Notes: generated from the sequence alone by a model not told the origin. A stretch of DNA of 64,000 bases from DAISJD01 sp036821645 (GCA_036821645.1 DAISJD010000002.1:1-64000), one strand, 5' to 3'; counted from the stretch's first letter, positions 9,004 to 18,115 are shown. Made by a program: numbers and translations.

Positions 9004-9458
9004 CGGGGATCGATCTCAAAATATTGGACCCGCGTTTGCCGCAATGGGGTTTTCCCGGTTGGGGGTCTAGCCTTGCCGCCGGGCTTGATCTATTTGCCTG
9101 CCTAGAGGCCCCGATAACGCTGATGCCGCAAACCGAAGCCGTGCTGATACCGGCGGGGTTTGCGCTTGCGATCGGGGATGGGGGGCTTGTCGGGTTGATT
9201 TATCCCCGTTCCGGCCATGGCCATAAACGCGGGCTTGTGCTGGGGAACAGCGTCGGGGTGATCGATGCCGATTATCAGGGGCCCATTCTGATCTCGGCCT
9301 GGAACCGCGATCCGGTAACCCCGCTGCGCATCGAGCCGGGCGAGCGGATTGCCCAGATGGTGTTTACCCGTATCGTGCGGCCCTGTTTTACCCTGGTCGA
9401 CGGGTTCGATCAGGCAACGGATCGGGCGTCGGGCGGGTTCGGGTCGACGGGACGGTAA
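9000..9458 (+). CDS. dut: Deoxyuridine 5'-triphosphate nucleotidohydrolase
   Basis: Hydrolyses dUTP to dUMP, keeping uracil out of DNA and feeding dTMP synthesis. All five trimeric dUTPase motifs are visible in order: AAGLDLFA, PRSG, GVIDADYQG, GERIAQMV and the C-terminal RASGGFGST. At 152 residues it has the usual length. The coaBC-dut pair with ATGA overlap is a common alphaproteobacterial arrangement. Confidence 0.96.
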   Translation: MTGIDLKILDPRLPQWGFPGWGSSLAAGLDLFACLEAPITLMPQTEAVLIPAGFALAIGDGGLVGLIYPRSGHGHKRGLVLGNSVGVIDADYQGPILISAWNRDPVTPLRIEPGERIAQMVFTRIVRPCFTLVDGFDQATDRASGGFGSTGR

Positions 9459-9468
9459 GGAGGGAGCG

Positions 9469-9591
9469 GTGATAATACCGCATTGGGATGTTAATTTTTA
9501 TAAACACCATAATTTTCGAGTGAAATATCGTCGCGATCCGGCTTCGCCTCTTGGCAAAGCGGCGGGTGGATACTACTCTCATCTCGAATAA
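9469..9591 (+). CDS. Possible 40-residue small protein or leader peptide before cysK
   Basis: A short frame from GTG 9469 with an unusually good ribosome site (AAGGAGG, five bases away) directly after dut. It encodes a basic, aromatic-rich peptide (VIIPHWDVNFYKHHNF at the start) and ends 45 bases before cysK. It has no cysteine, so a classical cysteine-attenuation leader is unlikely. It could be a real small protein or chance. Confidence 0.35.
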   Translation: MIIPHWDVNFYKHHNFRVKYRRDPASPLGKAAGGYYSHLE

Positions 9592-9636
9592 GGGCAAAAT
9601 CCGAGAGAAGCCCTCTGCTCTCAAGACTGAGAAGGA

Positions 9637-10596
9637 ATGTCTTCCATGGGTGAGTTTCGCGGTAAAATTTACGCTTCCATTTTGGAAACGATTGGGGCCA
9701 CGCCGTTGGTGCGGGTCCAGAAATTGGCCGATGCCCATGGGGTCAAGGCGGAAATCCTGGCAAAATGCGAGTTTTTTAACCCGCTTTCTTCCGTCAAGGA
9801 TCGGATCGGTCAGGCCATGATCGAGGCGGCAGAGATGGCGGGGCGGATCCGACCCGGCGAGACCACGATTGTCGAGCCGACATCGGGCAATACGGGCATT
9901 GCCTTGGCCTTTGTCTGTGCCGCCAAGGGCTATCGTCTCATCCTGACCATGCCGGAAAGCATGTCGGTCGAACGGCGCAAGATGCTGAAGCTGCTCGGCG
10001 CCGAATTGGAATTGACCCCGGCCGCACAAGGCATGAAGGGGGCGATCGGTCGTGCCGAACAATTGGTGGCGGAATTGCCCGATGCGGTTATTTTGCAGCA
10101 GTTCCAAAATCCGGCCAATCCGGCCATCCACCGTTCGACCACCGCCGAAGAGATTTGGGGCGATACGGGGGGTGCCGTCGATGCCGTGGTCAGCGGGGTT
10201 GGCACTGGCGGCACCTTGACGGGGATCGGCGGGGTTTTGAAGGCGCGCTTGCCGCATCTGAAGATGATCGCCGTCGAACCGGAAGATAGTCCGGTTCTAT
10301 CGGGCGGGGCCCCCGGCCCCCACAAGATTCAAGGGATCGGGGCTGGTTTCGTGCCGGATATCCTGAATGCGGATTTGATCGATGAGGTGGTCCGTGTTTC
10401 GAACGATCGGGCCTTCAAGATTGCGCGCGAAGCCGCCCGCCTCGAAGGCTTGCCGGTCGGCATCTCGTCGGGGGCAGCCCTGGCTGCGGCCCTTGACGTG
10501 GGTGCCCGTGCCGAGTTTGCCGGCAAACGGATCGTGGTCATCGTGCCGAGTTTTGCCGAGCGGTACTTGTCGACGGCTCTCTTCGAAGGGCTATGA
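9637..10596 (+). CDS. cysK: Cysteine synthase A (O-acetylserine sulfhydrylase)
   Basis: A PLP enzyme that makes cysteine from O-acetylserine and sulfide. The PLP lysine is in NPLSSVKDRI (about residue 52), the substrate loop is TSGNTGIA and the phosphate-binding loop is GTGGTLTG. The length of 319 residues is normal. ATG 9637 opens MSSMGEF; the second ATG three codons on is also possible. It overlaps moeB by ATGA, linking cysteine supply to a sulfur-carrier adenylyltransferase. Confidence 0.95.
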   Translation: MSSMGEFRGKIYASILETIGATPLVRVQKLADAHGVKAEILAKCEFFNPLSSVKDRIGQAMIEAAEMAGRIRPGETTIVEPTSGNTGIALAFVCAAKGYRLILTMPESMSVERRKMLKLLGAELELTPAAQGMKGAIGRAEQLVAELPDAVILQQFQNPANPAIHRSTTAEEIWGDTGGAVDAVVSGVGTGGTLTGIGGVLKARLPHLKMIAVEPEDSPVLSGGAPGPHKIQGIGAGFVPDILNADLIDEVVRVSNDRAFKIAREAARLEGLPVGISSGAALAAALDVGARAEFAGKRIVVIVPSFAERYLSTALFEGL

Positions 10597-11396
10597 CCGT
10601 TATGGGCCCCGCCCACTCCGAGGATGCCGAGCTTAGCGATGCCCAACTCGATCGTTATGCCCGTCATGTGATTCTGGACGCGGTGGGCGAGGCAGGCCAG
10701 TTGCGCCTGTTGGCGGCGCGGGTGCTGGTCGTGGGCGCGGGGGGGCTTGGGGCCCCGGCCCTGCTTTACTTGGCGGCAGCAGGGGTCGGCACATTGGGCA
10801 TCGTTGATGACGATGTGGTTGAACTCTCTAACCTGCAACGACAGATCATCCATAGGACGGCAGAGGTGGGCAATCCGAAGGTCGCGAGTGCTGCCGCCGC
10901 GATCCACGCCCTTGACCCGGCAATCCACGTCGTCTGCCACCCCGAACGCCTGACGGCGGCGTCGGTTGACCGGCTCGTCGCGGCCTATGATCTGGTGATC
11001 GACGGGTCGGATAATTTCGCGACCCGGTATCTGATTAACGATGCCTGTGTGCGGGCGGCCAAGCCCTTCGTGTCGGGGGCTTTGCTGCGGTTCGAGGGGC
11101 AGGTTTCGACCTTCAAACCCCATGCAGGGGCGACCTTGCCCTGTTATCGCTGTCTGTTTCCGGCCCCCCCCGCACCGGGATCGGTGCCGCGCTGCGTCGA
11201 AGCGGGCATCCTCGGAGCGGTGGCCGGGGTGATCGGCACGGTGCAGGCGGTCGAGGCCATCAAGGAATTGTTGGGGCTGGGCGAAAGTCTGGCCGGGCAT
11301 TTGTTGATGTATGATGCCTTGCAGGCGCGTTTCTATCGCGTCAAGGTGCCGCGCGATCCGGCCTGCCCGGTGTGCGGCGATGGTGTGGGCGGGTGA
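10593..11396 (+). CDS. moeB: MoeB/ThiF-family adenylyltransferase
   Basis: An E1-like enzyme that adenylates the C-terminal Gly-Gly of a sulfur-carrier protein (MoaD or ThiS). It has the glycine-rich ATP loop VVGAGGLGAPALLYL, the Arg finger in NLQRQI, the adenylation Asp (DGSDNFATRYL) and a zinc site made of CYRC and CPVC. The 267 residues lack a rhodanese domain. It is coupled to cysK by ATGA. ThiF or HesA remain possible names; in alphaproteobacteria the gene near coaBC-dut is usually moeB. Confidence 0.88.
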   Translation: MTVMGPAHSEDAELSDAQLDRYARHVILDAVGEAGQLRLLAARVLVVGAGGLGAPALLYLAAAGVGTLGIVDDDVVELSNLQRQIIHRTAEVGNPKVASAAAAIHALDPAIHVVCHPERLTAASVDRLVAAYDLVIDGSDNFATRYLINDACVRAAKPFVSGALLRFEGQVSTFKPHAGATLPCYRCLFPAPPAPGSVPRCVEAGILGAVAGVIGTVQAVEAIKELLGLGESLAGHLLMYDALQARFYRVKVPRDPACPVCGDGVGG

Positions 11397-11815
11397 GGGC
11401 GCTCGAATGTCAGCGGTTTTGACCCTCGGTTTCCTGATGGGCAAACATCGGCGGTCCGAATATGATGGATGGTTCTCATGTCGATGAATAATATTGAAAC
11501 GTTAAAATAATTGTTAGTAAGAATTTTTGTTGAGTATTATAGAAATTTTTTAAATGTAAATTCATAAAAATATTAAATTTTTAAGAAAAAAATAAAATTT
11601 AATGTGTTGTGATGTTCAAACATTAATTTTAAAATCGCCATAAATTATTATAATAATGGTGTTGATCGAAATGGATTTTACGCAATCTTTATCGGATTCT
11701 TCGTTTGAGGAGTTCGTACCCGGCGAACACACTTGATCGGAGGGAAAGTATCCTTTATGACTCCTTATTATGGTGAAAAGAGAGTAACCGCATTTGCGTG
11801 CGAGGATGGGGGCGG
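11397..11815. other. AT-rich intergenic stretch
   Basis: About 420 bases without a convincing gene between moeB and the PhnD-like gene. Bases 11,490-11,690 are strongly AT-rich with runs of A and T, in sharp contrast to the surrounding GC-rich genes. It probably holds the promoter of the downstream sensor pair, but no clear -35/-10 pair or terminator was identified. Confidence 0.5.
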
Positions 11816-12649
11816 ATGCGGCGGCGAGACCTGTTGCAAGGATTGGGGGCGCTTCTCATGGCTGGACCTGCCGCAGCTGAGGTGCGCACCGCAGACGCGT
11901 TCCTGATCGGGATTGCCCCCCATACCAGCGTGCGGGCCATCCTGGAACAATATGGCCCCTTGCGCCGCTGGCTCGAACAGGCCCATGGCGGGTTGGTGGA
12001 AATTCAAACGGCCCGGGACTTTTCCATTTTTGCCGAACGCGCCTTGCAACAGGCTTATGATTTGGCGATCACGACCGGCCATCAGGCGCGGTTGCTGCAA
12101 ACCGATGCCGGGTATCTGCCGCTCGTTACGTATCGGGCGGATTTCAAGGCGATCGTGGTTGCCGCCAAGGATGGCGGGGTGATGGGGCCCGGCGACATCG
12201 GGGGGCGGCCCGTCATCGGTCTTGGTGAAACCTCGCTCGTCACCCAATGGGGGGTGTCCTGGTTGAAGGCCAATCACGTAGCACCCAGCCTGAAATTCAT
12301 CAGCGCCGCCGACAGCGTCGCCGACCTTCTCGCCTCTGATCAGGCGGCGATAGGCTTTATCTCGACGGCGAATTTTGAGGCGTTGAGCGAGTCCGTCCGC
12401 GAGCGCCTCGTGATTTTAGATCAGAGTCAAACGATGTTGGGGCGGGTTTATCTTTTGAATAGGCGGCATGAAGCGATGGTTGAGCAGATCACGGCGTCCC
12501 TTTATGCTTTTGCCGATTCAGCGATCGGCATGCAATATTTCGCCGCAACCCAATTGGGTGGGTTTCGGGCGGTAAATCCGTCTGAACTCGATTATATGGA
12601 ACCGTTCGCCAATGATGTCCGGCGCGCCTTGAAGAATAAGTCCCCATGA
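11816..12649 (+). CDS. Tat-exported PhnD/SsuA-like periplasmic binding protein
   Basis: A 277-residue substrate-binding protein of the phosphate/phosphonate-binding (PhnD-like) class. The N-terminus MRRRDLLQGLGALLMAGPAAA looks like a twin-arginine signal. ATG 11816 is preferred to GTG 11798 because it gives a clean Tat signal and follows GAGG. No ABC transporter genes accompany it. Instead its stop overlaps the hybrid kinase start by ATGA, so it is probably the periplasmic sensing partner of that kinase rather than a transport component. The ligand is unknown. Confidence 0.75.
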   Translation: MRRRDLLQGLGALLMAGPAAAEVRTADAFLIGIAPHTSVRAILEQYGPLRRWLEQAHGGLVEIQTARDFSIFAERALQQAYDLAITTGHQARLLQTDAGYLPLVTYRADFKAIVVAAKDGGVMGPGDIGGRPVIGLGETSLVTQWGVSWLKANHVAPSLKFISAADSVADLLASDQAAIGFISTANFEALSESVRERLVILDQSQTMLGRVYLLNRRHEAMVEQITASLYAFADSAIGMQYFAATQLGGFRAVNPSELDYMEPFANDVRRALKNKSP

Positions 12650-15600
12650 TCCGCCGGTTCCTGCCCTTTCACGGCATTCGCGGTCGCTTGTTGTTTTTGG
12701 CGATCGTGGTCGAGACTGTGGTCTTGGCCTTGAGCGTCGCCAATAGCGTGCGGGTGCTGGAAAAAAGCTTGACCAAACAAACCCAAATCTATGCCGGTCA
12801 ATTGACCCCGATCTTGAATGCCGCCCTCGTGGCCCCTCTTGTTCAGCGCGATTATGCCACGATGGGGGCGATCTTGACCGAAAGCCGGGTCGGACGTGGG
12901 CTCGATTATGTCGCCGTGATCGATCTTTCCGGTCGGCTGATTGCGGTGAGCGGCTGGGCGCCCGACAAACCGTTGCCGACGCCGGATCCTGCCTTGGCTT
13001 TGACCGAAAAGGCCGGGCTTTATCGCTATGACGTATCGTCCCCGATCTTGGCCGGGGCCGATGCGGTGGGTCGTCTGCAATTCGGGCTCAATCTCGATTA
13101 TGTCCTGAAGGCGCGTCGGGCGTTGATGATCCAAAACATCGCGATCGCGATCGCGGCCTTGGTCTTGTCGGCCGGATTGTTCGTCTGGCTCGGGTCGATT
13201 TTGACCCGTCAATTCAGCCGCCTTGCCAAGGCAAGCCAACGGATCGCCGACGGCGAATATCATCAACCGACGCTGTTTGAGGGGGATGATGAAATCGGGC
13301 GCTTGGGTGCCGCCTTTAACACCATGTCCCGCGCCGTGCGCGAGCGGGTCGATGAATTGACTTTGGCAATGGAAAGTAAAGCCCATCTCGCCGAAGCCTT
13401 AGGGGAGGAACGCTCACGTCTTGTGGCCTTGCTGTCGACTATGGATTTTGGCGTTCTCTTCGTCGATGAGAAGGGAGAGATCGTCTATGCCAACCCCGCC
13501 GTCGCCCATTTATGCGATATCGCGTCCCTGTCGGTCGGCCGGTCGGGTCTCGATCTTCTGCAACGCACGCTCTTATGGCAGGTGAACGGCGATGTCCGCG
13601 AAGCCGTTTCGGCCCAAGGCCGGATCCTGGTCCAAAACCGGTATCCGGTTCAAACCAATGACGGCGAGCCGATGGGCGAATTGGTGACGATCCGGGATGT
13701 GACGGAAGACCGCCTAGCGGCACAGCAATTGACCATGGCAAAGGACGATGCCGAAACCGCGAACAAGGCCAAATCGGATTTTCTGGCGACCATGAGCCAT
13801 GAAATCCGCACGCCCTTGAACGGCATCATTGGGATGACGGGCCTGTTGCTCGACTTGCCGCTGACCCATGAGCAACGGCGCTATGCCGAGATCATTCGGA
13901 TTTCCGGCGATGCGCTCTTGGCGGTCATCAATGATGTGCTCGATTTCTCCAAGATGGAGGCAGGGCACCTGAAATTGGAACAGGCCCCCTTCTCTTTGGG
14001 CGATTTGATCGAAAGCGTGCTTGAAATTGCCGCCCCCCAGACGGTAGGGAAGGGGATTGCGCTTGCCTGCTATCTCGATCCTGCGGTCGATACCCGGTTC
14101 ATCGGGGATATCAGCCGTCTGCGGCAGGTTTTGCTCAATCTCGTCAGCAATGCAGTGAAATTTACCGAACGCGGCGGGGTCTGGGTCGAACTGGTGCCCG
14201 ATCCGGCGCGGGCCGGTGCCTTGTTGATCACGGTGCACGATACCGGGATCGGTATCCCGGACGAGGCGATGCCGCGCTTGTTTCAAACTTTTAGCCAAGT
14301 CGATGCTTCGACTGCCCGGCGTTTCGGCGGAACGGGGCTCGGTCTTGCCATTTGTCGCCGGTTATTGACCTTGATGGGGGGGGAAATCGGCGTCAAAAGC
14401 ACGGTGGGCCGCGGCAGTCGTTTTTGGTGTTCCATCCCCTTGGCTTTGGCACCGGAGGCCACCCCGCGCAGTGTCGACCAAGCGTTGATCGGACGACGGG
14501 TGCTGTTGCTGGACGATCAGACCATTGCGGTGCGCCTGTTGAAGCAACAGATCGCGTCGTGGGGCATGCATGTTACGGTACTCGACGATGTGAGCCAGCT
14601 ATCGGCGACCGTGTCGGCTGCGGCCCAGTCGGGTAGTCCCTTCGAGATATTGATGACGGATGAGATCCTGCCGGGCCAGCGTACGTGGCGGCTCCTCGAG
14701 GATCTGCGCCAGACCGAGGGCGGGTCGGGGCTTCATATCCTGGTGATGCTTTCTTCGGTCGTAACCGGGCCGCGCGATCAGCGTGCCGATCATGTAATCG
14801 TCAAGCCGGTGAAACCATCGGCCCTTTATGAGGGGCTTTTGGCCTGTACGGTTTTGCGTCAGGGGGGCGAACCCGCCCTCGCCCCAGCATTGGCCGAGGC
14901 AAACGTCCCGCGCCTGCGGATCTTGGTAGCGGAAGACAATATCATCAACCAGCGTGTGACCCAGGAAATTCTGACCCGGATGGGCCATCGGGTCGATGTG
15001 GTCGCCAACGGGATCGAAGCGGTCGAGTCCATTCGCCGCCTGCCTTATGATCTGGTTTTGATGGATATTCAGATGCCGGAAATGGATGGCATCGCTGCGA
15101 CTGAAATTATCCGCGGTCTGGGTGGCGCCTTCAGTCGGCTTCCCATCATCGCCTTGACGGCCAATGCTTTGTCAGGCGATGCGGAACGGTGTCGGGCCTG
15201 TGGGATGACGGATTATCTGTCGAAACCGATCGATCGCGTTCGTCTCGGCCAAGTGATTGCGGCGATTTGCGCCGAAATCGACGAACCCGGTCAAGAGGCG
15301 GCCGGTGTTGGGCCCTCGACCGCGCACGCACTGCAGGCGGTGCATGGCGCGCGGTTGGACCCGGGGGCGGCTGGCGATTTTCTGGATCTTGTTCTCTTGA
15401 CCCGGCTGCAGGACGAAGAGGGCGACCATCGGTTCCAACGGGCCTGCGGTTATTTTAAAACGGTGAGCGATAGCTTACTGCAGAAGACCATGGAGGCGGC
15501 ACGCAGCAACGATGGGACGGCGGTGAAGCGCGCCCTGTTGCAGTTGCGGCGCGAAGCCATGATCATCGGCGGGTTCCGCCTCGCCCATCTGGCGGGGACG

Positions 15601-15735
15601 TTGCGCCACGAGTTTGACAGCGCAACCTGGCCGGAGAAAGAAAATCGCCTGTGCCAGTGCGTCGAACTGACCGCCGGTCACCTGTCCCGCTTTGCGGCGC
15701 GGACGATCGCTTCTGAGGCGTCGCCGGTTCCCTAG
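12646..15735 (+). CDS. Hybrid histidine kinase (HAMP-PAS-HisKA-HATPase-REC-REC-Hpt-like)
   Basis: A 1029-residue membrane sensor kinase. Two transmembrane helices (about 12-32 and 160-185) flank a periplasmic domain. HAMP and PAS follow, then HisKA with phospho-acceptor His385 (MSHEIRTPLNG), the ATPase domain (N box LVSNAVKF), a first receiver (Asp672) and a second canonical receiver (LMDIQMPEMDG, Asp807; Lys in LSKPI). The last 130 residues resemble an Hpt domain, but the H-x-L-K-G motif reads L-Q-L-R-R near residue 965, so it cannot relay phosphate in the usual way. It is translated with the upstream binding protein. The output regulator is not in the window. Confidence 0.93.
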   Translation: MIRRFLPFHGIRGRLLFLAIVVETVVLALSVANSVRVLEKSLTKQTQIYAGQLTPILNAALVAPLVQRDYATMGAILTESRVGRGLDYVAVIDLSGRLIAVSGWAPDKPLPTPDPALALTEKAGLYRYDVSSPILAGADAVGRLQFGLNLDYVLKARRALMIQNIAIAIAALVLSAGLFVWLGSILTRQFSRLAKASQRIADGEYHQPTLFEGDDEIGRLGAAFNTMSRAVRERVDELTLAMESKAHLAEALGEERSRLVALLSTMDFGVLFVDEKGEIVYANPAVAHLCDIASLSVGRSGLDLLQRTLLWQVNGDVREAVSAQGRILVQNRYPVQTNDGEPMGELVTIRDVTEDRLAAQQLTMAKDDAETANKAKSDFLATMSHEIRTPLNGIIGMTGLLLDLPLTHEQRRYAEIIRISGDALLAVINDVLDFSKMEAGHLKLEQAPFSLGDLIESVLEIAAPQTVGKGIALACYLDPAVDTRFIGDISRLRQVLLNLVSNAVKFTERGGVWVELVPDPARAGALLITVHDTGIGIPDEAMPRLFQTFSQVDASTARRFGGTGLGLAICRRLLTLMGGEIGVKSTVGRGSRFWCSIPLALAPEATPRSVDQALIGRRVLLLDDQTIAVRLLKQQIASWGMHVTVLDDVSQLSATVSAAAQSGSPFEILMTDEILPGQRTWRLLEDLRQTEGGSGLHILVMLSSVVTGPRDQRADHVIVKPVKPSALYEGLLACTVLRQGGEPALAPALAEANVPRLRILVAEDNIINQRVTQEILTRMGHRVDVVANGIEAVESIRRLPYDLVLMDIQMPEMDGIAATEIIRGLGGAFSRLPIIALTANALSGDAERCRACGMTDYLSKPIDRVRLGQVIAAICAEIDEPGQEAAGVGPSTAHALQAVHGARLDPGAAGDFLDLVLLTRLQDEEGDHRFQRACGYFKTVSDSLLQKTMEAARSNDGTAVKRALLQLRREAMIIGGFRLAHLAGTLRHEFDSATWPEKENRLCQCVELTAGHLSRFAARTIASEASPVP

Positions 15736-15762
15736 AGACACCGGCGACTATCTCAAACCCCA

Positions 15763-16194
15763 TTATGCCCGGTTGCGGGCATCGAGACTGAACCGGCCGC
15801 CGCCAAAGGCGACGATCTGCATGAGGCCACCGGTGATGGCGATATTCTTGAAGAAGTGAATGAATTGGTTCTGATCGGCGAGGTTATTGTGGAACAGGAG
15901 AGCCGTCGCCAGGGTGAAGACGGCGATAAGCGCAGCCGTGAGGCGCGTGCGATATCCTAAGACGAGGGCAAGGCCGCCCAGGATTTCGATCGCGATGGCA
16001 AGCCCCAATCCCACCGGCGCAAAGGGCAGGCCCGCCGCCGCGATATAGCCGATCATGCCGGCTGGATTGGTGATTTTACTGAAACCCGACAACAGGAAAA
16101 TCGCACTGATGAACAGCCGCCCGACAAGCGGCCCTACGGCGGTAAGCCCGGTTTGTGCTGGGGTTGCGGGGTGGAAGAGGGTGGTGGATGTCAT
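15763..16194 (-). CDS. DoxX-family membrane protein
   Basis: A 143-residue protein with four hydrophobic helices and the family start GRLFISAIFLLSGFSKITNP. DoxX relatives are inner-membrane proteins linked to thiosulfate or quinone redox chemistry and to oxidative stress. It is convergent with the histidine kinase gene. There are no partner genes nearby, so its function stays general. Confidence 0.82.
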   Translation of the reverse strand: MTSTTLFHPATPAQTGLTAVGPLVGRLFISAIFLLSGFSKITNPAGMIGYIAAAGLPFAPVGLGLAIAIEILGGLALVLGYRTRLTAALIAVFTLATALLFHNNLADQNQFIHFFKNIAITGGLMQIVAFGGGRFSLDARNRA

Positions 16195-16466
16195 GATGCA
16201 TACCTTCTCATCTGGTTTGTGGTGTGGGGGGCGTTGTGATGCGTTCGGTATGCCACAGATGATTATGTCGGAAAATCCTAATAAATTAGATCAAAACATT
16301 CTAAATTTTTGAAAAGTCTGGGCGCTTGATCCGAAAAATGCCCTATGGTTGCGACCAAAATTCCGCCATGATAAGACCTTGAATTTGCCGCGGACTATTT
16401 TCCACACCCCACGCGTTATCAGTGCGTCCCATCCACGGGACGGACTTTCAAATGGACGGACCAATC

Positions 16467-17258
16467 ATGGCTGCCACATTCACCATTCTGCACCGCTCTG
16501 TCGTTCTCGTCGGTCTCTTGGCATTCGGCACGCTGCCGGGTCTTGCCGTGGCCGATACGGCACCCGCACCGAAGCCTGTCGTCAAAGCCTTGAGCACCGG
16601 CACGCCAGTTGCGGACAAGGTTAAGACGGACCCGGTGAAGGCCGATGCGACCAAAACCGATGCGACCAAGACCGATGGGGACAAGACCGACGTCAAGCAA
16701 GCCGATGCGACGAAGGCCGATCCCGCCAAGCCGGAAATCGCAAAGGCGGACGTGACCAAGTCTGACGGTACCAAGTCTGAGGGTACCAAGTCTGACGGTG
16801 TCAAAACGGACAAGCCCGCCGACGCCGCCAAACCGGCGGAACCGGCCGCCACGGGTCCGAAAATGATCCCGGTCGGCAAGCCTCACGCCGCCATCGTGCC
16901 CGCGACGTCGGCAAAGGGCCTGACGCAGGTCGCCGAAGCGGCAAGTCCGGCAACGCCTGTGACCGCTACCAAGCAAACGGTGGCGGAAAAGGCCAAGGAA
17001 ACCGGCAAGGCCGTAGAACAGACGGTTGGCGATAAGGTCTCTGCGGCCAAAGACGCGGTGCAACATAAGATGCATCACGAAACCGTGCCGGTGCATGATG
17101 CGGCGGCCGCTGCGGCTGAAAAAGCGGCGGCGGCTGAAAAAGCCCCGCAAAAAACCCTGGAAAAAGCCGGGTCAACCGTAACGGAAAAGGTGAATAACGC
17201 GGTGAAAAGCGTGGTCCCGACCCCGAAGGCCGCCGAACCGGTACCCACCGCCAAATAA
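16467..17258 (+). CDS. Secreted Lys/Thr/Asp-repeat low-complexity protein
   Basis: A 263-residue protein with a signal peptide (about residues 1-29, LAVA-DT) and then a disordered region built on repeats of KTD, KADATKTD and KSDGTKS. At the DNA level this is a degenerate 15-bp repeat over about 16,620-16,820. Further on come an amphipathic K/A/E-rich part (TVAEKAKETGKAVEQTVGDKV) resembling LEA-like helices, a His-rich patch HKMHHETVPVHD and an Ala-rich tail. ATG 16467 is preferred; 16452 and 16422 are in frame. No enzyme domain is present. A periplasmic protective or scaffold role is a guess. Confidence 0.65.
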   Translation: MAATFTILHRSVVLVGLLAFGTLPGLAVADTAPAPKPVVKALSTGTPVADKVKTDPVKADATKTDATKTDGDKTDVKQADATKADPAKPEIAKADVTKSDGTKSEGTKSDGVKTDKPADAAKPAEPAATGPKMIPVGKPHAAIVPATSAKGLTQVAEAASPATPVTATKQTVAEKAKETGKAVEQTVGDKVSAAKDAVQHKMHHETVPVHDAAAAAAEKAAAAEKAPQKTLEKAGSTVTEKVNNAVKSVVPTPKAAEPVPTAK

Positions 17259-17279
17259 GGACGGTTTTTTTGGGTCTAA

Positions 17280-17350
17280 GGCGGTTGTCGATCGCCTGAC
17301 GATATTCTGATGGTTTGCCCCGCCCAATCGCGTGTTGGGCGGGGTTGTTT
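17280..17350 (+). promoter_or_regulatory. crcB leader with intrinsic terminator, possible fluoride switch
   Basis: A 10-bp perfect stem CCCCGCCCAA (17318-17327) with TTGGGCGGGG (17335-17344), followed by TTGTTTT, ends 33 bases before crcB. Just upstream, GGCG (17280-17283) can pair with CGCC (17293-17296), and CTGATGG lies at 17307-17313, reminiscent of the conserved CUGAUG of the fluoride riboswitch. The middle GCC/GGC stem of that riboswitch is not evident. The terminator is certain by shape; the riboswitch is only suggested. It may simply end the upstream transcript. Confidence 0.45.
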
Positions 17351-17382
17351 TACGCTTGGCGGCGCGTGGCAAAGGGGATGGC

Positions 17383-17769
17383 ATGGGGGCCTATTTTTGG
17401 ATTGCACTCGGCAGCGCACTTGGCGGGATGGCCCGGCATTGGTGTGCTGTGACGGCGGCGCGCCTCTGGCCGATGGATTTGCCCTGGGGGACGATTGCGA
17501 TCAATGTCGCAGGCAGTTTCGTGATCGGCCTTTTTTCGGTTGTAACCGCCCATGACGGTTACTGGCCGACGGGGCAAGCCGCCCGGCAATTCGTCATGGT
17601 CGGCATCTGCGGCGGGTTCACGACGTTTTCGAGTTTCAGTCTGCAAACCTTGATGTTGGTGCAGAACGGGGCCTTCGGCCTTGCCTGCGCCAATATTGCC
17701 TTGTCGGTCATCCTGTGCCTTGCGGCCGTGATTGCCGGGAATCACCTGGGCAGTTTGCTGGGGCCCTAG
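17383..17769 (+). CDS. crcB: Fluoride channel/exporter CrcB (Fluc)
   Basis: A 128-residue dual-topology fluoride channel with four membrane helices. Signature motifs are GGMARHW near the start, WGTIAINVAGSFVIG and GGFTTFSSFS, which holds the conserved Phe/Ser fluoride track. ATG 17383 with AAAGGGGA upstream is preferred to the longer frame from 17332, whose leader would overlap the terminator hairpin region. Confidence 0.92.
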   Translation: MGAYFWIALGSALGGMARHWCAVTAARLWPMDLPWGTIAINVAGSFVIGLFSVVTAHDGYWPTGQAARQFVMVGICGGFTTFSSFSLQTLMLVQNGAFGLACANIALSVILCLAAVIAGNHLGSLLGP

Positions 17770-17851
17770 TCTCGGTTTTGCAGGGGGGGGTATTTGTGGG
17801 ACAGGTAAAGGGTGTGGCATTCCCGCTTGTCGGTGTGTAAAATGACGATTG

Positions 17852-18115
17852 TTACTCATAAATCCTGGATGCTAGAAGAATATCGGCAAATAGCCGCCAC
17901 ATGGGAATGTTTTTGATGTCTTGGTCGGTATTTTTATAATAATTTTCCATTGACTCTATCCAGGAATGCATTGCCTCTAGAAAGGAATCAATCGTTATAT
18001 TTTCCCATTCGGCATTATTTTTCATAAAGTCTTGATTGAGAGCGGATAAGAAAATTAAAAAATCGTCTTTATTTTTTATGGTGGTTCTCAAGTTATAAAT
18101 ATCGGGATTTTCCAT
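17852..18115 (-). CDS. DUF7660-like small protein, possible immunity protein
   Basis: An 87-residue acidic protein in AT-rich DNA. The layout (FLIFLSALNQDF, W-E-N, FLEAMHSWIESME, then W-RLFADILLASRIYE at the C-terminus) matches what I know of the DUF7660 family, which often appears among immunity proteins of polymorphic toxins. No toxin gene is adjacent. Base composition unlike the neighbours suggests transfer. Confidence 0.6.
   Translation of the reverse strand: MENPDIYNLRTTIKNKDDFLIFLSALNQDFMKNNAEWENITIDSFLEAMHSWIESMENYYKNTDQDIKNIPMWRLFADILLASRIYE

Noticed and set aside
9459..9636. SAM or other sulfur-responsive riboswitch upstream of cysK
   Set aside because: The conserved SAM-II core and pseudoknot were looked for and not found; no terminator precedes cysK.
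10329..11444. 371-codon minus-strand frame opposite cysK and moeB
   Set aside because: Spans two real genes with strong motifs on the plus strand; antisense composition.
16620..16820. Regular short DNA repeats, considered as a CRISPR array
   Set aside because: Units are 15 bases, in frame, and encode Lys/Thr/Asp repeats within one secreted protein. No spacers or cas genes.
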